A DNA stretch of 64,000 bases, taken from contig JARWKL010000011.1 of the NCBI GenBank assembly GCA_029961685.1, positions 8,932,723 to 8,996,722 of the forward strand, read 5' to 3'. Below, in pieces: positions 11,457 through 22,700 of this stretch (its first letter is position 1; each line of letters starts with the position of its first letter). Both the position numbers and the translations under genes were made by a program. Source of the stretch: Aristolochia californica. Lineage: Eukaryota > Streptophyta > Magnoliopsida > Piperales > Aristolochiaceae. The notes under the pieces were generated by a model that searched no databases, had not been told where the DNA came from, and saw nothing but the letters and a program-made list of their open reading frames with translations.

Positions 11457-11640
11457 TCAGTAGGATTTGAGAAGAAGTATTGAGAAGATCATCCACTCCA
11501 ACGGCTCAGCCAACTCTACAAGTAGCAGCAAAGACTGGAACAAGAGTTTCTTGGCCATATTCTAATGAAAGCTGCTTAATATATAGTCTGATGACACGAG
11601 GGCTAATCCAATAAAAAAAGTATTTGGTACAAAACATGTG
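11457..11640 (-). pseudogene. Host-gene coding fragment, right side of the PIF insertion
   Basis: The minus-strand frame contains RLYIKQLSLEYGQETLVPVF, then one TGA stop, then AVGVDDLLNTSSQILL running into the element's target site. The composition is that of a normal protein and I do not recognise the family. The stop codon and the transposon insertion make it a likely pseudogene, unless the stop lies in an intron. Confidence 0.4.
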
Positions 11641-12277
11641 AAAAGTTATCTCAGCCATTTTGATCATAATTAACAACTATCTCAGATGTCCCATAATGGC
11701 TATCTTGGCATGTTTCCCACCAAATAGTTTTTTGTATGCTGATAGCATATCATAGTCTCAATTCAGCAAGGACTATTGTAAGGAACTTTAATCCGTGAGG
11801 TCCCAAAACGGTATCTGAGAACAGCAAAGAAGGCTAACATCTCTCGCAGCAATTAGAATTTTAACTAAAGATGTATAGAACCAGTAAATTACGTCAATCT
11901 TATGGAGTTTTCAGAACCCTTGTTTAACAAGGACTTCTTCACCAGAATTTCTGTCGCCTTCACATCTCTTTCAGCAAGACTTTAGGTGACTTTACATTGT
12001 TTCATTCCATTCACTATTCGTTATTCTGGTGCAACATCATTTTGGTTTCTTGCAGGGCTCATCTCTTCTCATCACCTTTAGCTTTCAATCTCAAGACTAA
12101 CCATAACTCGCCGAAGCTCTGGAGGTAGGCCTGCTCGGGTAGCTCCTCGTCCTGCCTACTCTCGATAAAGGTTATCCCGAAAAGCAGGAACTAGTATCTT
12201 TAAAGGGATAAGATCGTAAAAATAGAACTAAACTCTCGTCTTCTCGGTTTCATGCGTGGGATCATCTTATCAAAACC
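11641..12277. other. Non-coding stretch, possibly an intron of the broken gene
   Basis: No long frame or repeat stands out. Its position between the host-gene fragments suggests intron or decayed exon sequence. Confidence 0.3.
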
Positions 12278-13067
12278 TAAGGGGGGGGGGGGGGGGGGGG
12301 GGTGGTTAGTCAACTTGAAGGACAAGATGATCTTCAATCACATAATGCCCTTCAACAATTGAAGTCGTTAGTGGAGCGCAAATGAAACTTCATCTCGATG
12401 CAGGGGATGAAGGGGCCCTTCATCTCCACGGTTTAATTTCAATCATGTGAAAGAAGGCCCTTTTTGATCTTCTTCAAATTGAAGGACGGGCGACGTTCTC
12501 GGCCTCGCTCTCTCTCCTCGCATCCCCCCCCCCCCCCCGCGCATCGTCTTTTTCTTTTTTCTTCCTCTCTCCCGCACTCCCTTCCCTCTCTTGTCTCCCT
12601 GCGCCCCCGATATTGATCTCGTCCTCGTCTCCCTGCGTCCCTGACATTGATCTCGGCCACCATCTCAGTTCCCTCTCGTCTCCGGCTTCAACTCTCGGTC
12701 TTCTCTCGGCCTCGCCCTCTCTGTCGCACCCCCTTTCTCGTCTCCGTGACTCCCTCTCTTCTCTCGGACAAGCTCTCTCTCGTTTCTCTCTCTTTATTCT
12801 CTCCCGACCTCCCTTTCTTCTCCCTCTCTTCTCCCTTTCGGCCTCCCACTCCCTTCTCTCTCTGGCTAGTCTCGATTAGGCATCGATTTCACCCTTCGGC
12901 TTCGGATTTCCCCCTTCGATTTCACCCTTCGGCTTCATTCTTTGGCTTCGGATTTCCCCAAATTTCAGAAGGTATGCCTAAACCCGAATTTTTTTTCATT
13001 AAATTAGTGTTTTATTTGATTTAAATTTATTTTCAGTGCGTAATTGGGGGTTATTTGTGCATTATTT

Positions 13068-13560
13068 TGGGATTTAGGGTTACGGTTTATAGTCTAAATT
13101 AGGGTTTAGGGTTTAGTGCGTAATTAGGGTTTATGGTTAAGGGTATTTTAGGGATTAGGGTTTTTAAGGTTTAGGGGGTTTAGGGTTTTTAAGCTATAAG
13201 GTTTTTTGGGTTTAGGGTTTGGAATTAGGGTGTAGGGTTTAGGGCTTTTAATGTATTAAGTCTTGGAATTAGTGTTTAGGGTTTAGAGTTTAGTAGGTGA
13301 TAGGGTTTAGGGTTTGATGGTTTAGTTTTTTTTTTTTTTATGGTTTGTGTTTCGGGTAGGGTTTAGGCTAGGGGTTTATGGTACTTTAAAGATTAGAATT
13401 TTTAAGGTTTAGGGGGGTTTATGGTTTTTAAGGTTTTGGGGGTTTTGTGTTTTTAAGCTCTAGGGTTTTTTAGGTTTTGGGGGTGGGGGTTAGGGTTTAG
13501 GGTTTAGGGTTTTGGGCTTTTAAGGTATTAAGTTCTGGAATTAGTGTTTAGGGGTTTTTA
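13068..13560 (-). repeat. Degenerate telomere-like block (TTTAGGG)
   Basis: Many TTTAGGG/gggttta variants with tttttaaggttt spacers, in the opposite strand sense to the block at 5205-5690. It follows a CT-rich exon-like region and a donor-like site (cagaag then gtatgcc near 12970). This suggests intron sequence of the transposon's own gene. Confidence 0.75.
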
Positions 13561-14016
13561 GTCCAATTCAAACAAGGTTGAGTCGCCTACACGGGCGTCC
13601 ATTAGCCAACGAAACCTGACCCCCATCACTGACGAGGTACAGTTCAAAGTTACTGCGAAGTTATATGGGGCTCTACCAGGGTCTTCGGTGAATTTGGATT
13701 TGATGTGTGTTTGTTTTCATTGTTTAGTGCATATGCATTAGTGAAAATAATTTAATTAATTTTGAAATGTGTGAGAATGTTGTTGAGAATTTTTGAAGTG
13801 CTATGAAATATTTTTGCCATGTGGTAAGGAGATTCGGGTATTATACATATCCACCACATGGTATTTTTTTTATGGTTTGTGTTTCCGTGACGAGTAAAGG
13901 TTGTCTGATAAAGTTTTTTTCGTGAGGACCGTATCGGATTTAGATTATACATGGCTGCAAGAAGACAACCAAGTGGTCGAACATATGATATTTGGACATT
14001 CGATGATGATAGCAAA

Positions 14017-14715
14017 ATGCAATTCACTTATGTACTTGCTGGATGGGAGGGGTCAGCAACCGATTCCCGTGTATTGAAGGATGCATTGACTCGTCAAGAT
14101 AAAATCTTTGTAGCTGAAGGTAAGTAATATATTTTTATGCAGTACTTTTTTATCTATTTTATCTTCAATTATTTTATGTGGTATATAATTTTTATTATAG
14201 GAAAATATTATCTAGTCGATGCTGGTTATGCAAATCTTCCGGGATTTTTGGCTCCATATCGAGGAACCCGATATCATCTGCAAGAATTTGGAGATAATAT
14301 TCCTAGAAATGAAAAAGAATTATTCAACCGAAGACATTCATCTTTACGGAATATTATTGAGCGAACTTTTGGTGCTTTAAAAGCTCGATTTCAAATATTA
14401 AAAGGCACTCCTCCATTTTCTTTTAAGATCTAGGTGAAAATTGTACATGCTTGTTGCATATTGCACAATTATATACGTGCAGACGATTATGATGATTTAT
14501 TTGAAGATGAAGATGATGATTCGGGTGGCGAGCTCGGTGGAGGAGGTGATGCGGTCCAATTAGGTACAATGGATGATACAGACAGTGACGATTGCGATGA
14601 TTTTGAGGATGTGGGTAGCCAAGTAACAAGCATTCGGAGGCAGAGTGCATTAGAATCCACAAGAGCTGCACAATTTCGAGATGCCATATCGACATCCATG
14701 TGGAACGATAAATGA
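14017..14715 (+). pseudogene. PIF/Harbinger transposase (DDE_Tnp_4), broken
   Basis: Catalytic nuclease of the transposon, acting in the nucleus on the element ends. Exon 1 (14017-14119, includes GWEGSATDSRVL) ends at a GTAAGT donor. The next exon starts at 14201 after TTATAG. It shows YYLVDAGY (second catalytic Asp) and NIIERTFGALKARF (catalytic Glu). TAG at 14431-14433 interrupts the frame just before VKIVHACCILHNYIR, and an acidic Asp/Glu-rich tail runs to the stop at 14713-14715. The N-terminal part with the first catalytic Asp is missing, so the protein is truncated as well as stopped. Family identity is firm; activity is ruled out in this copy. Confidence 0.8.
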
Positions 14716-15400
14716 TGGTTTACTCTTATTACTTTTGAACATGCGTAATTTATATGTACTAAACTTGTAACTCGTTGATTGTAATATTAAAGGCACGAAC
14801 TCGTTATTTGAATAATTTTTTTAGGTTATTTTAAAAGTTGTATATGTATTTATTTATTATTTTATTTTATTTTATTACTATATTAAACTTCATATTTAAG
14901 TCTCTGATAAATAAAATATAATTAAAGTATGCATTTGATTAATATATCATCATTAATTATGTCAAAATATATTATTAATCAATACAATGCAAATCTATCT
15001 TAAGTTATTAATATAATATTTTTTATTTATTAATCAGAATTTTTTTTATTCACTCTATTGTATTAGTGATTTAATAGTGGTAATTAAAATATTGTTAACT
15101 CAGACACTTTGGTTTAATTAGTTTATTTTTATAATTATTAAAATCAATAATTTTAAATTTCTATAAGATGAAGACGAAGATGAAGTTGTCCACACTAATA
15201 CCCTATTTCAAAGATTTCGAAGATGAAGTTGTCTTGACTAACACCCATTTCAAAGAGGAAGATCATGTAGATACATAAGATGAAGATAAAGATGTAGATG
15301 AAGATGAAGATCAAATTTTCATTTTGTTGACTAACCCCCCCCCTAAGGCAATAAAGATTCTACAAGGCTTCAACTCGAGAAACCGCAAGGACTACTTCCT

Positions 15401-15559
15401 TCAATAGAATTCAATGTTTGCCAGTTCAAAACGATTTTCAGGGTCTTGCAAGAAGGCTGAACCATCGTCACCCAAGAAAGCTGCAATCCAACGGAAGCTC
15501 GTAACTGGCTGCACTGTATTAAGAACCCTGAAAAATTCCTGAGTCTCTTGGGTCAACAT
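15401..15559 (-). pseudogene. Possible first exon of the interrupted host gene (52 codons)
   Basis: A minus-strand frame from ATG at 15559 to TGA at 15401 encodes a protein-like peptide (with SFRWIAAFLGDDGSAFL) of normal composition. A TATA-like tttattatag lies about 150 bp upstream, beside a (GTC)n tract. The PIF element begins 57 bp downstream. I do not recognise the family. Linking it to 11457-11640, 10005-10082 and 3974-4115 rests only on shared strand and order. Confidence 0.3.
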
Positions 15560-16776
15560 GGACGAAAGTGGTTAGAATGAAGTGCTTTTAAGGACGGCTA
15601 CAGAAGGAATGGAAGTGCTCCAGTGTAACAACTTCGAACTGAAGCTAATGAAAGAAATACGAAGCTCAGAACAATCGAACTGTGGCTATAATAAAGGAAG
15701 GGAGGCCACAGGCTTCAGAGACGACGACGACGACGACTCTGCGTTTTCCCAGTAAGGGACAGCATTGAAAGGATGGTGAAGGAAACAAACTCAATGAGCG
15801 ATAGAGAGCCGCGTTGGTGCTCTATAACCTAGGTTATGATAATCTATAGTTATCTTATTGACTGATAAATAGATTTGTTTCCATAAGTTTTTTTAAAATA
15901 TCTAAATATTTCCACTTGGATCAACGGTTATGTGTCCATGAATATCCATAGACCAATTTGTCCTAGTTTTATATGGATGTCCATTTTCAAATATCAAGTG
16001 TATTATTTAGAAGAACTTCTTGTTTACTAAGTATATATTGTTATCCTTAGAACTACTTTAGTTCTTTATCATCAATAATTGTAAATTTAAATGAAACTAT
16101 TTTATTTTCTATGTTATATAACTTAAGGTAACTAATTAGGCAATCGATTCTTATTTGGCATACTCTCTATAATATATGACTGGTTGTTTATATTCTTCTA
16201 TATCTAACTTGTTCTATTATGTTTAATCTATCACTTTATCATTTGTTTAATACTACTACTAATAACGATTACTAATAGTCTGTAAAATTCCTATCATTTC
16301 CTATTCTGGAAACTGCCTTCCACATTAATTTCTCTCATACTATTGTAAAATTTTCAACCAGCATGAAGCAGATTGAATTAGTTTAGAGGATTTTCTGTTT
16401 TTTTTTTTCCCGTTACAGAAGTCGTCTTGTCTCTTGATGCAAAAGAAGGCAAAATTAGTTCGTAGGCAATCCAAAGAAAGAGCAGAGAGCCCAAAACCTT
16501 ACTAAATAGTGGCGGAGTCTAATAAAGGAATGCAGTAAGTAAGAACAACATATACAAAGAGCAAGAAGGCGAAAGCAGAACATAATCTGGAGAAAAGAGA
16601 AAAAAAATCATGAAGGTTAAAGAACTAATGTGAGGGCTTCCTTACCGCACCCCCTACGTCAATGATACAATCACATTATCTTACAATAGGATGGCAGTTG
16701 CTCCACAATATTCACCCTGAGAAGAAACAGGCAAAAAGCTTCAGATAGAGTGCACTTGAACACTACTCAGCAGTCT
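15560..16776. other. Intergenic region 3' of the OTU gene
   Basis: No gene is recognised beyond the features above. On the minus strand the OTU 3' untranslated region should run from 16776 leftward. No single polyadenylation signal can be singled out by eye. Confidence 0.35.
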
Positions 16777-19700
16777 CTAATGCTTATTACCAAAGATCCA
16801 CCACCTTCTTTTCTTCTTCGTCTCCTCTGATACTGGCATATCTGAATCCATGAATAACAACAGAAAATGTTTCAAACTCATCAATCAAAATAAACACAAA
16901 CTTGGCCAAGCCAGCATTTTAATTTTCAAAACACAGATACGAATGATCAACGTTAACATCTACGAAGATATTCATTTACTACTCATTGATATGGAATAAC
17001 ACTTAAGACATGCATATCTTATATCTCACACCAGATGCACTTCCCATCTCTCTGTGATCTTAACTGTAACTATCACTGATGGACATCCTTACGGTTCATT
17101 TCTTTTTTATTTGTAATAAGATAAGAACTTTATCTTCAAAAATAAAACAAAATAAAGGAGGATAGGGAGCCCCAGGGAGCATTTGAAAAACAGCTAGTAA
17201 AAAGAAGTTGAAAAACGACACTTAGGCATACCTCCCTCTGGATAGATTGAATTGTAGTGAACCTCTGCCCAAAAGCTTAAGAAAATGACTGCATAGGCAC
17301 ATTAAGTCAAGATCAGGCCCAACACTGCTGTATAAAGCTCATCCCTATCTAAGATAGATCAACATATTCCCTAGATTAGTAACAACTATTCCATCTTTTC
17401 CATTACCTTGTGTTTATATTAGAATGTTCTTGTCTCATGATATAAGCACACTTTTCTCCCTCATCACATATTTTGATAAAAAAGCCTCTTTTGTTTATAC
17501 AACTTGAGCAGTAATTACTAGGAATTTACCTCGTTTGGACTTCTGGATGTTAGGCAAAATCTCTATGTAGCACGTGTCCTTGAATGATGTTATAACAAAT
17601 ATTTTAACTCCGTACTGCACAAGAACACAGAAACATGACCATTGATCAGGGTAATGAGAAGTTTCTTTTGTACCTGACAATTCACATAAATAACTATAAA
17701 TAAAGAGAACCTAAGCAGGTCCACCATTATACGACAATGATGGTTCTTATAGCAACAAAAACTGTACAAGAAATGCTTAAGGTGTAATAACTCAAATCTT
17801 CAGTTGGTTGGAAGAGAAGATATGGGAGGAGATGCAGTGATTGTTGTTTTATTTTTTTAGAAGGTAAGACAAGGACCCCACAAGCCGTGCCAGGAAAGGA
17901 TTAAAGCATTCAAATGTGCCTGCTCTCTTTTAAAATGTCAACAAATCTCTACCAGAAGGATGAGTGGTTCTACTAACAGCCAAGGAGGCAAAAGAAACTA
18001 CAAAGCTGACAGGGAAGGTAACGAGAAAAAGGTAGTTACCTCTTGCCTTTAACCTAGATGGCATGCTCACCTTTACCTTAAATTTGATAATATTACTTAA
18101 AACTCCTCTCAGATCTGGTACCATAATGGCTTTAAAGATGACAAATGAACCACAAGAAATGCTAGTTACACAACAGCAGAAATCAGTACAGCTAAGTCTG
18201 AGTCATTTCTTTAAGTCAGTTGCCAAACAACCATGAGGAAGAAATGGCCGGGATTAGCCATCATCCAGGGGAAGTGAATAAGATGGACTTCAGCGGTAGT
18301 GCTGCTTGACATGGTGACGGCAAAAACGACTCTAACAAGGTCTCAAGATCTTTATCTGAACAGGAATATAGAATCAACATTCGCCCAATCACTTGTGCCA
18401 TCTCTTACATTTGTTGAAAGGAACCACGTTTTTGGACCTCACAGAATGACAACCGGACGACATCATTTTATAAGAGTTCAATCCAGATTTCATCTGGCTA
18501 GGCCTTAAGATCATCAGTGAAGAGAATGAAGTTGCTATTTTACATATGCATCCATGTGGGAAGCAGCTATGGCACTATTCCCACTAAAGGTTAATCATAG
18601 TTCTTGTTGATGCCACGATTATCCAGTTCCCATAAAAGTCCTGTTATGATTTATGACAACTATATGACTCGTACAATTCAAGAGCTCCTAAGAGTATTTG
18701 GGAACTTAAAAGCAGCAAAAGTTCCTAAATGATGTTCATGCATAGTGCCACATACTTAAGTCATTTCAGTAAGCATCTTGCAGAGCCCATCATATATATC
18801 CTACACCCATTGTGATAATTATATATCCCAGAGCCCCTCGTATATATCCTAAAATTTCAATGTCTACATGCATATCCCAATAACATAAAAAAAAAAATAA
18901 AAAAAAAAAACTCATTGCCTCAACACAACTTCCATCTATGTCCACCTTCCACTCTAAATGTAGTATAAATAAGTGAAAATACCCACAAGCAATGACAACA
19001 CTTGTCTTCTGCAACTTGGAATCATAGGCCCACTACTTTCGTTGTGGGCTAGCTCATCACTTTAGGGGTTTGCCCCAAATTAAAATTTCAGGCGAGCTTC
19101 TCTAAAGTAGATGTGCTGTTTACAAGTAGGTTTTGAAGGGGCACCACATATTTCCTTTTAAGTGGACCAACAATTCCACATAAGGATATTCTACACCCTA
19201 CAGATATTTCTCATTTTTTTCCATTTTACAGATAGATCTTTCTTTCTTTCTTTTTTCTTTTTTTTTTTGAATGTCACATGCTATAGATAGACTTAATAAA
19301 ATGAAATGCATGGAAGTTGATGGCATGCATGTTATTTTGATGATTGTATATGATTATTAAAATCTCCCAGATATGCATGTAACTATATGGGTTTTTTTTT
19401 CTTCTGAAAATACACTTATATGGTATTACATGGGGATAATTACATAATTAAGTGTTTTCATTTAAACATGACAACAGTTAACTTTCAAAAGAAAGAAAAT
19501 GAAGCAAGAAGGGGAGGCCGAAATTCAAGATTTCTAGAAAAGTAACAATTTCACAGAACCATCCAGGATATAGAAAGTTTAGAATTTAAATAATTTCCAA
19601 AGACAAAGTGTAGGCGATTTATGAAAGACATAAAAGTGAGAAGAGTACCGAATCTGCAGCAGCCTGCAAAGTGACATGATCACCCCATTCACCAGCCCTA

Positions 19701-22700
19701 TTTTCAATTTGACAAAAAGGTTAAATTGTGAAGAAGCTTCACCATGTGGTAAAAAGACAACAGAAAAGATCATTACATGGACATTTTCTTCAAATATTCA
19801 CCATAAGCCATCGGAACATATCCTTCATATATATCTGGGTGAGCCTTAAGCTGGAATAGAAATTGTGAGATATAGAAAAAGTAATGCTGGTGATGAAACC
19901 TTAAAAATAGTTCAAAAGTATAAGCAATATAAAATGACGAACCTGAATCACAACTTGCTGCCTCACAAACTTGTGGTGCTCAGTAGTACGGTAAAACTGA
20001 TCTGAAAGTGCTCGGAACTGAAAAATGAACAAAAGCGTTAAGGCAATTTGCACAAGAGCTCCGATTAAGACATAGCAGCCTTCTCAAGAGACTAGGGGCA
20101 AAGGTGAGCAAGAGAAATAAGAAAGGCACAGCAAAAACATTGCACCAAAGGTGTTTGTGATGATCATCAAACAATAGTCTTCAGGATTCAAAGACAGGGC
20201 AAATTAGTCTTTTTTGCCTCTAGTTGAGCAGAATGAGATACTTACCTTCATGAGGAGGTCAAATATAAGTACATTCACTCCAATTTGTCCTTAGTATAAT
20301 TTATGAAAGACAAAGAAGCCATCGTGGCAAAGAGACTTGATTTCAAGAAGAAGAAAAGAGGTTTATTCGATAAGCCCTCTAGCTCAAACTATTTTCCCAA
20401 TGCGTATTATGAGGATGTGTATAACAACTATATTTGGAAGAAAGGGATAAATGTTGGGAAGTCAGTGGAACAGGGGCTAGTTCAGGAGAATTCTCACTTA
20501 AAGAAGATTTAGGAGAAACAAAAATTGAATAAGGTTATTTAGAAAAGGAGAATACAAGATTTGTGAATTGGTTGTAAGAATTTTGTATTCATGTGTGTGG
20601 GTAGAATATCCGCTTGACCCAAAAACAAGGATACTGCATACAAAGTTTAAAGGGAATAAGATTGCCTTGGATGCTAAGGCCATAGATGACTTGTTTGGAA
20701 GGGAAAACACAAGGATTTGTTTTTGAACAATACCTTGGAGAAAATTACTTTGGGCTGACATAAGAGTCACTAAATGTAGCTCTATGCAGAGATAATAACT
20801 TTTGTGAGGACAAATTGATAAAGGTTGAAAGGATCTTACTCTCTACAGTTCAGGACACCATCACAATCAAACCCAGTAAACACTGGGAAACAACATTTTG
20901 GTGTCCCTGCTCAAGAATGAAGTCTATGCCGATCTTGGAATATATGTGACTGACTCAATCTTTAACAGCCGAACAAGAAAAGGAATGAAGCTGGTCCATG
21001 CGTGGATTCTCACCTACCATGTAACTAATAGAGGGATTTGATTTGAAAGAACATAGAGTTGAGAGGGTAAACAACAATGCCTTTGTGATTGGGTTTAAAG
21101 GACACAGGAAATACTAAACACTCATTATAGAGTTGAAAGAACATAGAGTTGAGAGGATAAACAAATTTGTGAACAATGCCTTCGTGATTGGGTTTAAAGG
21201 ACACAGGAAATACTAAACACTCATTATAGAGTTGAAAGAATGAGAGGGTAAACAAATTTGTGAACAATGCCTTCGTGATTGGGTTTAAAGGACACAGGAA
21301 ATACTAAACACTCATTATAGAAGGAAGCAGCAAGTGAAACAGTGAGTAAGGAGGCAGTGGCCCCCTCTACTGTAGGACAATAAAGAAGAAGATTAGATAA
21401 ACCCTCTGCAGGAGAAGAAGAGAGACACATGAGGCACATCTCTTCTTTACAATTTGATATCCTTCATGGCATACTTAATGACCTTCATGACACGATGAAA
21501 GAGATTATTTGGAAGGTAAACACACATGCAGCTATCATTGGACACGACAAAGACGAGATGTGGAGAGATCATTTAACAAGAGGGGCCATCAAGCTATCTC
21601 AGTAGGATGCTCATGAAAAGGAGCAAAAATCAAAATGAATAGTGAAGTAGAAAAGGGGTCTAAAGATGAAGACATGAAAAAAAAAAATGAAGAAGAGGAG
21701 GATACAACCTCTAAGAATGGGAATGATGAAAAGTGAGACTCAGAGGATGATGATAACAATGAGGGTGGGCATGGGGGACTTTTGAACCTGCCCATAGAGA
21801 AGGTGATTCTCAAATCGACCGGCCCAGACACCACCTCCACCACACACTCCAAATGAGAAGACAGGGGGTTCAAAAAGAAGTTGAGAAAGAAGATGGCATA
21901 GACGAAAAGGGGCAACCAACATATATAAGAAACTGCCAAAGCCATTGAGAAGGCAGAGGACAAAGCAGAAGAGGGACCAGAAGAAAATTTGCCAGCAAGG
22001 GAGACAAAGGTAGAGGAAAAGAAAAGTACTGAACAAAAAAATGAAGAAGAAAAGGACGAGGAGGAAGAAGTTTTGCAAAAGGAATATAAAACAATTACAA
22101 GTTGTTGAAAACTCTTCAGATACCAGGAGAAAAGGGCTGCATTTGCACAAAGTTTGAGCGATGAGGATCTAGATAGCCTTGCAGTAAGAAAACAGTTGAA
22201 GCTACAGAAAGTAGCTGGAGAGAAGGTGACTGGTAAACAAGAAACAATGGAGAAAGGTCCCCTTTGCCTAGAAGAGGAAATGGATCCCATACATAAACTT
22301 GCTGAAACGTTTTTGGGAAAAGAGGCAGTAAAAGAAAGTAAAGTAACAGCACTCTCAGCAAAGCTGAGTGCTGAGGCACTCCAAAAAGGCTTGGAAATAT
22401 TTGAAGCAATGCACAGAAAAGAACAAAAAGAAGCAGAAAAAGGAAAGTTGCCACACAAGGAGGGGGCAGAGAATGAAACAAAACAAGAAAAAGGAGAGGG
22501 GAAACAAGTTGAAGAAGAAAAGGAGCACGATGTCAAGCAGGAGCTAAAGGAGAGTAAACTGCCTGCAAGCAGCATGGGTGAAATTATCCCACAGAAAGGG
22601 GCTCTTACTGACACAAACAGAGAGGGAGAAAGTGGCATCTTAGAAGCATCCTCAATAAAAAGAACCAGAGTGAAGCAGAAGGAAAAGATGATTTTGGTGG

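Larger units (their letters stand above)
12281..15343 (+). mobile_element. PIF/Harbinger element with transposase remnant
   Basis: The left terminus is a run of 22 G followed by tggttagtcaac. The right terminus is gttgactaa followed by nine C. A TAA duplication flanks it (12278-12280 and 15344-15346), which is the classic PIF/Harbinger TWA target. The subterminal DNA has many gaagatgaag / cttcat words. Inside are a CT-rich block (12490-12890), a telomere-like block (13068-13560) and a DDE transposase remnant (14017-14715). The element is 3063 bp long. Confidence 0.8.

Noticed and set aside
20498..20770. Minus-strand 90-codon frame in OTU intron 4
   Set aside because: It is antisense to the retroelement frame that carries the transposon-protein-like segment, with no family resemblance.
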